Assembly (NCBI GenBank): GCA_963743275.1
Contig: CAVUPB010000006.1
Span: forward strand, 186,001-250,000
Direction: 5' to 3'
Source: JALYLC01 sp963743275
GTDB taxonomy: Bacteria; Actinomycetota; Thermoleophilia; Gaiellales; JALYLC01
DNA: 64,000 nucleotides
Every line of letters starts with the position of its first letter. Position 1 is the stretch's first letter. The translations under genes and the position numbers were made by a program. Of the stretch, positions 1-9,863 are shown one piece after another. Below the pieces are notes generated by a model. It saw nothing but the letters and a program-made list of their open reading frames with translations. It was not told the DNA's origin and did no database searches.

Positions 1-1730
1 CCATCAACGTCGAGTCGCAGGCGACGCAGATGTACGACCAGCTGATCGGCCTCAAGGCGAGCGACGAGAGCCTCGACTACGGCCCGACCGCGCTCGCGTC
101 CGGCGCCGACGTCACGGCCGACGGCAAGACCATCACGTTCCACCTCAAGTCGGGCATCCACTGGTCGGACGGCCAGCCGTTCACGAGCGCCGACGCGCTC
201 TGGACGTTCAACGCGGTGCTGCAGAACAAGACGAACCAGTTCCACGGCACGATCGAGGCGGTCAAGTCGGTCTCGGCGCCCGACGCGAAGACGCTCGTCC
301 TCCACCTCTCGACGCGCGACTCCGAGTTCCTCGACAAGCTCGCCATCCCGATCTTCCCCAAGCACATCTGGTCGAAGTACCCGATCGCGAAGCTCGACAA
401 GATCGACGGCCCGATACCGACCGTGACGACGGCCCCCTACGTCCTCACGAAGTGGGAGAAGCTCGGCACGACGATCCTCGAGCGCAACGAGAAGTACGAC
501 GTCTCCCGCAACGGCGGCAAGCTGCCCGAGGTCAAGCGGATCCTGATCACGTACTACGCCAACCCGGACTCGATCTACCGCGACGTCGCGCAGGGCCACC
601 TCGACTACGGGTACGGCGGAAAGCCGTCCTGGGCGCGCCGGGCGAAGACCGACAAGAACCCCAAGGTGCACCTGATCTCGTCGCCGCGCGGCGGCTACTG
701 GGAGATCGCGTTCAACTCCTGCCCGAAGACGGGATCGCCCATCTGCAGCGGCCCGGGCAAGGGCGTCAAGACGGCCGTCGTGCAGGATCCGGCGATCCGC
801 AAGGCGATGGCGTACGCGATCAATCGCGAGCAGCTGATCCCGACCGTGTACGACGGTCAGGGCGTGGCCGCGTACGGCCTCATCTCGCCCCGCTTCAAGC
901 GCTACTTCGTCGAGCGCAAGGGCACGGCGCTCGGCTACGCCTACGACCCGGCCAAGGCCAAGCAGGTGCTGAAGGAGGGCGGCTGGAAGTGCGCGCAGAC
1001 GCCGTGCACCAAGAACGGCGTGAAGGCCGAGTTCGAGCTCGACACGCTCACCTCGAGCTCCGAATTCCAGGCGATGGCCCGGCGCGTGAAGGCCGACGCG
1101 GCCAAGGTCGGCATCGTCGTCGACCTCTCGTTCCTCTCCGACGACGCGCTCAACAACCGCATCTACGCGAGCGGCAAGACGAAGGACCTGTACGCGCCGA
1201 ACTACGACGCGTTCCTGTGGGACTGGGACGTCAGCGGCACGACGCCCACTCCGATCATGGAGGTGTTGCTCTCCGACAACGCCTCGAGCGACTCGTTCTA
1301 CGCCAGCAAGGCGTTCGACACGGCGCTGATCGGCGCGCGCACGGCGAGCAACCCGGAGGAGACGGTCGCCGCGGTGCAGAAGGCCGAGGCCATCGAGCTC
1401 GGCGACCTGCCGTACCTGCCGCTCGTGCACCTGAACGCGGTCGAGCTCAACCGCACCGACACCTGGCACGGCTGGCTGCCCGCGCCCGGGTCGAGCGGAC
1501 GGCCGCTCTGGGAGGTCGCCCAGCAGATCCTCGCGCTCAAGGCGGGCCCCGCGCCGGCAACGGCTCCGACGGGCTCGGTGGCGACGGTCTCGACGGGCGA
1601 CAGCGGCTGGCTGACGACGCCACGGTCGGTCCTGATCGGGTCCGTGCTGATCTCGCTCGCGATCATCGCCTCGTCGTTCATCAGCAGCGGGCGCAGGAGG
1701 ACCGAGCCCCTCGAGTGGACTGAGGAGTGA
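1..1730 (+). CDS. Peptide/nickel-type ABC transporter substrate-binding protein (family 5), 5' end cut by window
   Basis: The reading frame is open from base 3, so the start lies outside the window; about 575 residues are visible. The sequence reads as the bulk of a solute-binding protein family 5 (DppA/OppA/NikA) lobe pair, with motifs such as FHLKSGIHWSDGQPFTSAD and DPAIRKAMAYAINREQL, both hallmarks of this family. It should capture oligopeptides or a similar ligand outside the membrane and hand it to the two permeases that follow. Near the C-terminus there is a hydrophobic segment (SVLIGSVLISLAIIASSF) followed by arginines, so the protein is probably anchored by a C-terminal helix rather than only by an N-terminal lipid. 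It overlaps the next gene by 4 bases (GTGA). Ligand cannot be told from sequence. Confidence 0.9.
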   Translation, partial: INVESQATQMYDQLIGLKASDESLDYGPTALASGADVTADGKTITFHLKSGIHWSDGQPFTSADALWTFNAVLQNKTNQFHGTIEAVKSVSAPDAKTLVLHLSTRDSEFLDKLAIPIFPKHIWSKYPIAKLDKIDGPIPTVTTAPYVLTKWEKLGTTILERNEKYDVSRNGGKLPEVKRILITYYANPDSIYRDVAQGHLDYGYGGKPSWARRAKTDKNPKVHLISSPRGGYWEIAFNSCPKTGSPICSGPGKGVKTAVVQDPAIRKAMAYAINREQLIPTVYDGQGVAAYGLISPRFKRYFVERKGTALGYAYDPAKAKQVLKEGGWKCAQTPCTKNGVKAEFELDTLTSSSEFQAMARRVKADAAKVGIVVDLSFLSDDALNNRIYASGKTKDLYAPNYDAFLWDWDVSGTTPTPIMEVLLSDNASSDSFYASKAFDTALIGARTASNPEETVAAVQKAEAIELGDLPYLPLVHLNAVELNRTDTWHGWLPAPGSSGRPLWEVAQQILALKAGPAPATAPTGSVATVSTGDSGWLTTPRSVLIGSVLISLAIIASSFISSGRRRTEPLEWTEE

Positions 1731-2686
1731 GCGGGCGGTTCGTCGCCCGGCGCGTCGCCGTCGCCGTGGCGACGCTGGTCGCCATCGTCGTCTTCAACTT
1801 CTTCCTCTTCCGCACGCTCGGCGACCCGAAGAAGGACCTGATCCGCGGCCGGCTCAAGCCGGACGTCCGCGCCGCGATCATCCACGAGCGCGGCTACGAC
1901 CAGGGCGAGCTCACGCAGTTCTGGCGCTACGTCTCCGACCTCGCGCATGGCAATCTCGGCGACTCGACCGTCTCCGAGAAGCCCGTCATCGACGAGGTCG
2001 GCAGCGCGATCCCGAACACGCTCCTGCTGCTCGGGCTCTCGACGCTGCTCTCGATGTGGATCGGCACCCGCCTCGGCATCCTCGCCGCCTGGAGGCGCGG
2101 CCGGCCGAAGGACACGCTGATCGGGCAGATCTCCCTGGCCTTCTACTCGATGCCCGACTTCTGGCTCGGGATGGTCTTCATCGGCGTCTTCGCGGGAAGC
2201 CTCGCCTGGCTGCCGGGAGGGCTCAAGGCGACGCCGGGCGGCGGCGGCGGCTTCGATCACATCCGGGACGTCGCGACGCACATGATCCTGCCCACCGTGA
2301 CGCTCGCGCTCGGCGAGATCGGGCAGTACGTCTTCATCTCGCGCGCAGCGGTCGCCGACGTCATGGACGCAGACCACGTGCTCACCGCGCGCGCGATCGG
2401 CCTGCGGCCGCTGGCGGTGCGCCGGCGCCACATCGTGCCGAGCGCGCGGCTGCCGATGGTGACCCAGATCGCGCTCAACCTCGGCTTCGTCCTGGGCGGC
2501 GCGATCACGGTCGAGGCGCTCTTCTCCTGGCCGGGCATCGGGCTCGCCACGCTCAACGCGATCCAGGCCAAGGACTTCCCGATGCTGCAAGGGCTCTACC
2601 TCGTCACGTCGGTGCTCGTGATCGTGTGCAACCTGACCGCCGACCTCCTGTACGCGCGCCTCGACCCGCGGGTGCGCACCGAGTGA
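1727..2686 (+). CDS. ABC transporter permease, DppB-like
   Basis: This 319-residue inner-membrane permease belongs to the binding-protein-dependent transport family of oligopeptide/dipeptide systems. An N-terminal helix (residues about 5-27) is followed by a periplasmic segment and a block of five further helices. The EAA-type loop that docks on the ATPase is visible around ARAIGLRPLAVRRRHIVP. The C-terminal GGAITVEALFSWPGIG is characteristic of DppB/OppB proteins. The GTG start is chosen because it overlaps the stop of the upstream binding-protein gene by 4 bases, the pattern used throughout this operon. It pairs with the next gene product to form the channel. Confidence 0.92.
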   Translation: MSGRFVARRVAVAVATLVAIVVFNFFLFRTLGDPKKDLIRGRLKPDVRAAIIHERGYDQGELTQFWRYVSDLAHGNLGDSTVSEKPVIDEVGSAIPNTLLLLGLSTLLSMWIGTRLGILAAWRRGRPKDTLIGQISLAFYSMPDFWLGMVFIGVFAGSLAWLPGGLKATPGGGGGFDHIRDVATHMILPTVTLALGEIGQYVFISRAAVADVMDADHVLTARAIGLRPLAVRRRHIVPSARLPMVTQIALNLGFVLGGAITVEALFSWPGIGLATLNAIQAKDFPMLQGLYLVTSVLVIVCNLTADLLYARLDPRVRTE

Positions 2687-3639
2687 GCGCCGTCACCCAC
2701 GACGCGGCCGAGGTCGCGCGGCGCATCCACGGCGAGGGCACGAGCATCGCCGGGCGCGCGCGGCGCGCGTTCGTCGCGCTCACGCGCACGGGCCGCGGGC
2801 GGATCGGCTTCGTGCTGCTCGGTCTCTTCCTGATCATGGCGCTGTTCGGGCCGTTCCTCGCGCCGCAGAACCCGAACGCGGCGAGCTCGTTCTCGACGAG
2901 CGCGCTCCAGAACCTCGCGTCGCCGTCGAGCGCGCACTGGCTCGGCACCGACGAGCAGGGGCGCGACGTGCTCTCCGAGGTGCTCTACGCGGCTCGCATC
3001 TCGCTCGCGGTCGGCGTCGCGGCCGCGCTCATATCGACGATCCTCGGCGCGCTGATCGGCATCGTGGCGGGCTACTTCGGCGGCTGGGTCGACCGCATCC
3101 TCATGGCCCTCGACGACTGGGTGCTCGTGATCCCGTTCATCCCGACGGCGATCGTGATCGCGAGCCTGCTCGGGCGCCGCGCCGACAACTGGCCGCTCGG
3201 GCGCGAGAGCGTGCTCGTGCTCGTGATCGGCGCACTCGGGTGGGCCGGGACGTCGCGCATCGTGCGCAGCCAGGTGCTGACGCTCAAGGAGCGCGACTAC
3301 GTGCAGCGGGCGCGCGTCCTCGGCTCGCGCGACCGCACCATCATGGCGCGCCACATCCTCCCCGGGGTGCTGCCCCTGGTGCTCGCGAACGCCGTGCTCT
3401 ACATCTCGGTGTCGGTGCTGGCCGAGACCACGCTCGCGTTCCTCGGCCTCGGCGACACGCAGAACTTCTCGTGGGGCCAGATGCTCAACAGCGCGTACGA
3501 GTCCGGCGCGATGACGCAGGCCAAGTGGGCGTACTTCATCCCGCCCGGGCTGTGCGTGACGCTGCTCGCGATGGCCTTCAGCCTCGTGGGCTATGCGATC
3601 GAGGAGATCGTCAACCCGACCCGGCGCGAGCGCGCATGA
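2683..3639 (+). CDS. ABC transporter permease, DppC-like
   Basis: This 318-residue second permease of the peptide-type transporter is of DppC/OppC type. It has a cytoplasmic N-terminus, a first helix near residues 42-62 (FVLLGLFLIMALFGPFLAP), and then the family motif HWLGTDEQGRDVLSEVLYAA, in which GTDxxGRD is diagnostic of DppC. An EAA-type loop (RARVLGSRDRTIMARHILP) and four further helices follow. The start is the GTG at 2683, overlapping the stop of the DppB-like gene by 4 bases; the same frame is open far upstream, but that stretch is a shadow of the preceding gene. It forms the membrane channel with the preceding permease. Confidence 0.92.
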   Translation: MSAVTHDAAEVARRIHGEGTSIAGRARRAFVALTRTGRGRIGFVLLGLFLIMALFGPFLAPQNPNAASSFSTSALQNLASPSSAHWLGTDEQGRDVLSEVLYAARISLAVGVAAALISTILGALIGIVAGYFGGWVDRILMALDDWVLVIPFIPTAIVIASLLGRRADNWPLGRESVLVLVIGALGWAGTSRIVRSQVLTLKERDYVQRARVLGSRDRTIMARHILPGVLPLVLANAVLYISVSVLAETTLAFLGLGDTQNFSWGQMLNSAYESGAMTQAKWAYFIPPGLCVTLLAMAFSLVGYAIEEIVNPTRRERA

Positions 3640-4621
3640 GCGCCACGGCGGTCACGAGCGACGTCCTGCTCGACGTGCGCGATCTGCGCGTCGTCTACCG
3701 CGAGGACGGCCGCTTCGTCCCGATCGTCGACGGCGTCAGCTTCAGCCTGCGGCGGGGCGAGGCGCTCGGGCTCGCCGGCGAGTCCGGCTGCGGCAAGACG
3801 ACCACCGCGCTGGCCCTGCTCGGCCTCCTGCCCTCGGGGCTCGGGCGCACGCGCGGGGAGATCACGCTCAACTCCAGGCGCGGCGTGATGCTGCTGCACC
3901 GGCGCACGCCCTCGGGCTGGCGCGACATGCGCTGGCAGACCGCCTCGATGGTCTTCCAGGGCGCCATGAACGCGCTCGACCCGGTCATGCGGATCGACCG
4001 CCAGATCGCCGAGGCGATCACGATCCACGAGCCCGGCGCCGACACCGAGACACGCGTGGCGGAGCTGCTCGAGCGGGTCGGCATCCCGAGGGCCCGGCGC
4101 CACCAGTACCCGCACGAGTTCTCGGGCGGCATGCGCCAGCGCGTCATGATCGCGCTCGCGCTCGCGTGCGGCCCCGAGCTGATCATCGGCGACGAGCCGA
4201 CGACCGCGCTCGACGTCATGACGCAGGGGCAGATCCTCCAGCTGCTCGAGGAGCTGCGCCGCGACCTCGGGCTGGCGCTGCTGCTGATCACCCACGACCT
4301 CTCCGTGATCGCCGAGACGTGCGATCGCGTCGCGATCATGTACGCAGGTCAGATCGCCGAGCTGGCCCCGGTTGCCGACATCCTCGCCTCGCCGCAGCAT
4401 CCGTACACCGAGCGCCTGCTCTCGGGGTTCGCGCACGTCGGCGGCCCGCGCGCGCTCGGAGAGGCGATCCCCGGCGCGCCGCCCAACCCCGGCGAGGAGT
4501 TCCCCGGCTGCCGCTTCGCGCCGCGCTGCCACCGCGCCTTCGCCGACTGCGTCAAAGGCCCGGTGCCGCTCATGCTCGGCACGAACGGCCGGGAGGCGCG
4601 CTGCCTGCTGGCCAAGCTGCC

Positions 4622-4625
<4 letters not shown>
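3636..4625 (+). CDS. Oligopeptide-type ABC transporter ATPase, DppD-like
   Basis: A 329-residue ATPase. Walker A is GESGCGKTTTALALLGLLPS near residue 48, the Q-loop follows, the signature is FSGGMRQRVMIALALACGP, and Walker B is LIIGDEPTTALDVM, followed by the H-loop (LLLITHDLSVIAETCDRVAI). The C-terminal oligopeptide/dipeptide transporter extension with its cysteine cluster (FPGCRFAPRCHRAFADC) is present; in this family it often binds an iron-sulfur cluster or structures the C-terminus. ATG overlaps the upstream stop by 4 bases. It acts at the inner face of the membrane with the DppF-like partner to drive uptake. Confidence 0.93.
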
Positions 4626-5563
<938 letters not shown>

Positions 5564-5622
5564 GCCGAGCCGGTCGTGCCCTAGGCTGCGCGGGTTCCGA
5601 AGGGCGACGAAGGGAGCGACGC

Positions 5623-6588
5623 ATGTGCGGGAACCTCGACGAGTTCGTGTTCGAGCCGCTGCTCGAGCGGGACGGCGTGACGGTCTCGCGCAGCCCCTGG
5701 GGGCCGGACGACCAGATCGGGCGGCTGAACTGGATCACGCCGGAGGCGACCGCACAGGTCCTCGGCAGCCTCGACGGCCGGCACGTCTTCGACCTCTCCG
5801 TCGACTTCTTCAAGGGCATGCCGTCCTGGGTCGCGGCCGGTGACCCGGTCTACGACATCTGGATGACCCACACGCCCGAGGGCTCCGTCATCGACGGCCT
5901 GGCAGGTGTCCCGCCACACCAGCTGGAGAAGTACTCGTACGCCGGCGACGCGATCCAGATGTACGTCCACTGCGGGACGCACCTCGACACCCTCAACCAC
6001 TTCGGGCACTTCGGGACGTTCTGGAACGGATGGAACCAGAAGGAGCACCTCGGCAGCCGCCACTGGCTCGCAGGCGGCGCGGAGCACTTCCCGCCGATCA
6101 TCGCGCGCGCGGTCGTGCTCGACGTCGCCGGCCTGCACGGCGTCGACTGCCTGGAGCCGTGTCACGAGATCACGCCCGGCGAGCTGCAGCGCGCAGCGTC
6201 GGAGCAGGGCGTGCAGGTGCGGCCGCACGACCTCGTGCTGGTCAACACCGGGCGCATGACCGTGTGGCCCGACGTGCACGGCTACATCACGAACCAGCCC
6301 GGCATCGGTCTCGACGCGGCGAAGTGGCTGCTCGAGGAGGCCGGCGCGATGGCCATCGGATCGGACTCCCTGAGCCTCGAGGTCGTGCCGAACCCCGACC
6401 CGGAGAAGTTCCTGCCGGTGCACTCGTACATGTTCGCCACGGCCGGCGCCCCGATCATCGAGGTCCTCGACCTGCGCGAGGTGTGCGCCGAGAAGCAGTA
6501 CGAGTTCGCGTTCCTGGGCTTCCCGCTCAAGCTCCGCGGCGCCACCGGCAGCCCTCTGCGTCCGATCGCCGTGCCGCTCCGCTCGTGA
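5623..6588 (+). CDS. Cyclase-family metal-dependent hydrolase (kynurenine formamidase-like fold)
   Basis: A 321-residue member of the 'cyclase family' (kynurenine formamidase/isatin hydrolase fold). The metal-binding signature HxGTHxDxxxH is visible as VHCGTHLDTLNHFGH, and a downstream His/Glu region (IGSDSLSLEVVP) matches the family's second active-site element. These enzymes usually hydrolyse amides or cyclic substrates in a metal-dependent way; the substrate here is unknown. The ATG at 5623 is preceded by AGGGAG at suitable spacing, which settles the start. Its position 59 bases after a peptide-type importer suggests the transporter could feed it a substrate, but that is only contextual inference. 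Confidence 0.85.
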   Translation: MCGNLDEFVFEPLLERDGVTVSRSPWGPDDQIGRLNWITPEATAQVLGSLDGRHVFDLSVDFFKGMPSWVAAGDPVYDIWMTHTPEGSVIDGLAGVPPHQLEKYSYAGDAIQMYVHCGTHLDTLNHFGHFGTFWNGWNQKEHLGSRHWLAGGAEHFPPIIARAVVLDVAGLHGVDCLEPCHEITPGELQRAASEQGVQVRPHDLVLVNTGRMTVWPDVHGYITNQPGIGLDAAKWLLEEAGAMAIGSDSLSLEVVPNPDPEKFLPVHSYMFATAGAPIIEVLDLREVCAEKQYEFAFLGFPLKLRGATGSPLRPIAVPLRS

Positions 6589-6634
6589 CGAGGCTGCCCG
6601 GCGGCCGATCCCGATGCGTTCGTATGCTCCGGGG

Positions 6635-6913
6635 ATGTGCCGAAACATCCGCCCGCTCCACAACTACGAGCCACCCACCACCGAGCTCGAGATCGAGGCC
6701 GCCGCGCTGCAGTACGTGCGCAAGATCAGCGGCATGAACCGCCCGGCGAAGGCCAACGAGGAGGCCTTCGCGCGCGCGATCCAGGCCGTGACCGAGGCAT
6801 CCGCGACGCTCCTGCGCGAGCTCGTGACGACCGCCCCGCCGCGCAGCCGGGCGCGTGAGATCGAGCGCGCGCGCGAGCGCAACGCGGTCCGTTTCGGGCC
6901 GCGCACCGCCTGA
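6635..6913 (+). CDS. DUF2277 domain protein
   Basis: A 92-residue protein beginning MCRNIRPLHNYEPP and containing ALQYVRKISGMNRPAKANEE and the near C-terminal TTAPPRSRAREIERARER. This matches my recollection of the DUF2277 family across its whole length. Function is unknown. I chose the ATG at 6635 over the upstream in-frame ATG at 6614 because family members start with MCRNI. The gene ends 2 bases before the convergent stop of the oxidoreductase on the opposite strand. Confidence 0.8.
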   Translation: MCRNIRPLHNYEPPTTELEIEAAALQYVRKISGMNRPAKANEEAFARAIQAVTEASATLLRELVTTAPPRSRAREIERARERNAVRFGPRTA

Positions 6914-6915
6914 TC

Positions 6916-7986
6916 TCAGGCCAGGCTGTCGCGCGGCAGCGGCTCGGGCTGCCCGGCGCGCGACTCGATCTCGACGATGCGCCCCTCCGCGGCCGAGAGC
7001 AGGATGCCGTGGGCGACCTCGACGACGTGGGCGGCGAGGTGAGCCGAGGCGCGGTGCGGCGTCCCGGTGCGGATGCCCTCGATCATGTCGTGCAGGCCGA
7101 TGCCGCGGGCGTCGGCCCCGCCGAACGGGACATACGGCAGGTCCTCCCACACGCGCTCGCGCTGGCAGCGCACCGCCCCTCCGAACGCGTTTGGATCGGG
7201 CAGCTGCAGGACGCCCTCGCTGCCGTGCACCGCGAGGTCGCAGACGTACTGGCCGCCCGCCTCGAAGCTCGCGACGAGGTTGGCCGTCACGCCGCTCGCG
7301 AGCTGCATCGCGCTCGTCGTGTGCGTCGGAGTGGTGGCGACGAAGCGCTCGCCGACGCGCGGGCCGATCGCGATCGTCCGCTCGGCCGTCCGCGTCGAGG
7401 CGAACCCCGCCACGCGCTCGATCGGTCCCAGCAGGGCGACGATCGCGGTCAGGTAGTACGGGCCCATGTCGAGCAGCGGCCCCGCGCCGGCGGCGTAGAA
7501 GATGTCGGGGTTCGGATGCCATCGCTCCTGCGCGCCGACGAGCATGGCGGCGCTGACCGCGAGCGGCTCGCCGATCGCGCCCGCGTCGATCGCGGCGCGG
7601 CCGGCCTGGTACGCCGAGCCGAGGAAGATGTCCGGCGCGCAGCCGACGCGCAGCCCGAGGCGATCGGCCTCGCGCGCCAGCGCCGCAGCCTCGACCTCGT
7701 CGATCGCGAGCGGCTTCTCGCTGTAGACGTGCTTGCCCGCGGCGAGCGCCTGCCGGGTGACGGCCGCGTGCGCGAGCGGCGGCGTGAGGTTGAGGACGAC
7801 GTCGATCGACGGATCCGCGATCAGCTCGTCCACGCCCGCGACGGCGAGGCCGCCGGCCGCGCCGAGAGCCCGGGCCATCTCGCGATCGAGGTCGGCGCAG
7901 GCGACGATCTCGAAGGAGTCGAATGCGCCGGCGTTGTCCACGTAGGCGCGGCTGATCACGCCGCAGCCGACGACGCCGACCCTCAC
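6916..7986 (-). CDS. Gfo/Idh/MocA-family oxidoreductase
   Basis: A 356-residue NAD(P)-dependent sugar-type dehydrogenase. The N-terminal Rossmann fold begins VRVGVVGCGVISRAYV (GxGxxS/A type). The family's catalytic EKP motif is visible as GKHVYSEKPLAID near residue 95. The C-terminal alpha/beta domain includes GPLLDMGPYYLTAIVALLGP, where the D-x-G-x-Y pattern is typical. Enzymes of this family oxidise or reduce a hydroxyl of a cyclitol or sugar. The GTG start overlaps the stop of the upstream TIM-barrel gene by 4 bases, so it is probably the last gene of the LacI-controlled minus-strand cluster. The substrate is not identifiable. Confidence 0.88.
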   Translation of the reverse strand: MRVGVVGCGVISRAYVDNAGAFDSFEIVACADLDREMARALGAAGGLAVAGVDELIADPSIDVVLNLTPPLAHAAVTRQALAAGKHVYSEKPLAIDEVEAAALAREADRLGLRVGCAPDIFLGSAYQAGRAAIDAGAIGEPLAVSAAMLVGAQERWHPNPDIFYAAGAGPLLDMGPYYLTAIVALLGPIERVAGFASTRTAERTIAIGPRVGERFVATTPTHTTSAMQLASGVTANLVASFEAGGQYVCDLAVHGSEGVLQLPDPNAFGGAVRCQRERVWEDLPYVPFGGADARGIGLHDMIEGIRTGTPHRASAHLAAHVVEVAHGILLSAAEGRIVEIESRAGQPEPLPRDSLA

Positions 7987-8687
7987 GCGACCTCGCCGAG
8001 CATCGTGATGACCGCGGCGAGCGAGCGGCGCGCGTCGTCGAGCTCGGAGCCCACCGGCTCGTCCTGCTCGACGATCAGCCACTCCGCGCCCGCGCGCGCC
8101 GCCAGGGGGACGATGCGGTCGTAGCCGACCGCGCCGTCGCCGACGGGGCAGTACGAATGCTCGCCGCGCGTGCGGAAGTCCTTGATGTGCACGAGCGGAC
8201 CGCGCCCGAGCAGCGACGCCGGATCGGCGCCGGCATACCAGGCCCAGCCGGCGTCCAGCTCGAGGAAGACCCGCTCGGGCAGGCGCTCGAGGAAGCCCTG
8301 CTCGACCTCGGCGTCGTGGTTGTGGTACCCGAGCTCGAGCCCTTGCTCGGCGGCGAGACGCGCGGCCGTGGCGAGGCGCGCGAGCGTCGCGGTGCCGAGC
8401 TCGGCCGGATCGACCCAGCTGACGACGAGGCGCTTCCAGCCGAGCGCCTGCGCCTCGGCGGCGAGCGCGGGGAGGTCGTTCTCGATCGACTCCAGCCGTG
8501 CATGCCGGCCGCAGGCGACGAGACCGTGCTGCTCGAGCCAGGCCCCGACGCGCCCGGGCTCGTGCCCGTGCAGGTCGAAGATCTCGACGCCCTCGTATCC
8601 GCAGGCGGCGACCTCGCGCAGCGTCGCCTCGAAGTCGGCGGCCGAGGCGTTGCGGACGGAGTACAGCATGAGGGCGATGCGACTCAT
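7983..8687 (-). CDS. Sugar phosphate isomerase/epimerase-type TIM-barrel protein
   Basis: A 234-residue AP endonuclease 2/xylose-isomerase-like TIM barrel. Motifs follow the barrel's metal-site order: YEGVEIFDLHGH, LELGYHNHDAE, VFLELDAGWAWYAG and LVHIKDFR, with the E, H, D and H residues in places that usually coordinate a divalent metal. I start at MSRIALMLYSVR (8687) because the family begins with this strand; an in-frame ATG 36 bases upstream adds an unstructured leader. The gene overlaps the downstream Gfo/Idh/MocA gene by 4 bases, suggesting the pair acts on one substrate. Function within the family cannot be assigned. Confidence 0.82.
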   Translation of the reverse strand: MSRIALMLYSVRNASAADFEATLREVAACGYEGVEIFDLHGHEPGRVGAWLEQHGLVACGRHARLESIENDLPALAAEAQALGWKRLVVSWVDPAELGTATLARLATAARLAAEQGLELGYHNHDAEVEQGFLERLPERVFLELDAGWAWYAGADPASLLGRGPLVHIKDFRTRGEHSYCPVGDGAVGYDRIVPLAARAGAEWLIVEQDEPVGSELDDARRSLAAVITMLGEVA

Positions 8688-8755
8688 GCCGGGCATCATC
8701 GGTGACGCCGCGGGCACCCGCAAACGCCGGGTCCGGCCGTGAGCGATCGCGCCCG

Positions 8756-8802
8756 GAGGTCGCGCTCGCCCGGCGCGCTGCGCCGGCCACGAGCGCGACC
8801 TC
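8756..8802. terminator. Strong nested hairpin between dehydrogenase and downstream gene
   Basis: Perfect 13-base arms (8756-8768 and 8790-8802) enclose a 21-base loop that itself holds a second inverted repeat (CGGCGC/GCGCCG). It lies between the stop of the MDR dehydrogenase (8817) and the start of the next minus-strand gene (8687). There is no T-tract, so it may be a factor-dependent terminator, an RNA-stabilising intercistronic structure or an attenuator. Confidence 0.5.
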
Positions 8803-8816
8803 GCGCGGAAGCCCCG

Positions 8817-9851
8817 TCAGGGCGTGATGACCGTCTTGAGGACGCCTTCCTCCCTCTTGACGACGCGATCGATCGCGGCCCCGATGCCGTCGAGCGGCGC
8901 CGAGTGCGTGATGATCGGGCCGGTGTCCACCTCGGCGTGCGCGAGCATGCTGATCGTCCGCGGCCACTGGAACGGGTACCAGAGCGAGAACCTGATCGTC
9001 TTGTCCTGGATCAGGCTCGAGAGCAGCGGCAGCTGCACGGCCTCCTGCGGGCCGGTCACGCCCATGTAGATCACGGTCGAGCCGGGGCCGGAGATCTCCA
9101 GCGCCTGCTGGTTCGCCCCGAGCGACCCGGTGGCGACGATCACGCGATCGGCGAGGTTCCCGCCGTTGGCCTCGCGGATCCGGTCCGCGAGATCGTCGCC
9201 GCCCTCGAACACGAAGTCGGCGCCGAGCTGCTTGGCCACGTCGAGCCGGTAGCCGCCGTGGCCGACGACCGCGACGCGCGCGCCCTCGTTGCGGAGCAGC
9301 TGCACCATCGAGAGCCCGACCGGCCCGGGCCCGTAGACGACCGCGAAGTCGTCGGGCTCGACCGCGGCCTTGTGGACGGCGTTGACGGCGGCGGCCAGCA
9401 TCTCGACGAACGCCCCCTGCGCGTCGCTGAGCGCGTCGGGCAGCTTGTAGGCATGCGCCGCCTTGGTCTTGGCGAACTGCGCGAACCCGCCGTCGGTGGT
9501 GACGCCGAGCACGGCGAGGTTCGCGCAGAACTGGGGCTTGCCGGCACGGCACGAGTTGCAGGCGCCGCAGCTCTGGATCGGGCAGACGGCGACGCGATCG
9601 CCCTCCTTGAGACCGTAGGTGCCGGCGATCTTGCCGAGGCCGACGACCTTGCCGGAGAACTCGTGCCCGAGCACGAGCGGACCCTTGCCGGTCGCCGTGC
9701 CCACCGGGCTCTTGCCGTAGTAGTACTCCACGTCCGAGCCGCAGAAGCCGCACGCCGCGACCTCGACGAGGACCTCGTCCTCGGCGATCACCGGCTCGGG
9801 CACCTCCTCGACGCGGATGTCCTCCTGCTCGTAGAAGACTGCTGCTTTCAT
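8817..9851 (-). CDS. Zinc-dependent medium-chain alcohol/polyol dehydrogenase
   Basis: A 344-residue MDR-family dehydrogenase. The catalytic zinc site is visible as CGFCGSD (Cys37) and GHEFSG (His63-Glu64). The four-cysteine structural zinc lobe is CGACNSCRAGKPQFC. The nucleotide-binding fold has YGPGPVGLSMVQLL. It is closest in feel to sorbitol/threonine dehydrogenases, so it probably oxidises a polyol or sugar hydroxyl with NAD(P). A good Shine-Dalgarno (AAAGGAG) lies just upstream of the ATG. It sits 12 bases after a TIM-barrel isomerase gene, consistent with consecutive steps in one sugar pathway controlled by the upstream LacI regulator. Confidence 0.9.
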   Translation of the reverse strand: MKAAVFYEQEDIRVEEVPEPVIAEDEVLVEVAACGFCGSDVEYYYGKSPVGTATGKGPLVLGHEFSGKVVGLGKIAGTYGLKEGDRVAVCPIQSCGACNSCRAGKPQFCANLAVLGVTTDGGFAQFAKTKAAHAYKLPDALSDAQGAFVEMLAAAVNAVHKAAVEPDDFAVVYGPGPVGLSMVQLLRNEGARVAVVGHGGYRLDVAKQLGADFVFEGGDDLADRIREANGGNLADRVIVATGSLGANQQALEISGPGSTVIYMGVTGPQEAVQLPLLSSLIQDKTIRFSLWYPFQWPRTISMLAHAEVDTGPIITHSAPLDGIGAAIDRVVKREEGVLKTVITP

Positions 9852-9863
9852 GACGCGCTCCTT

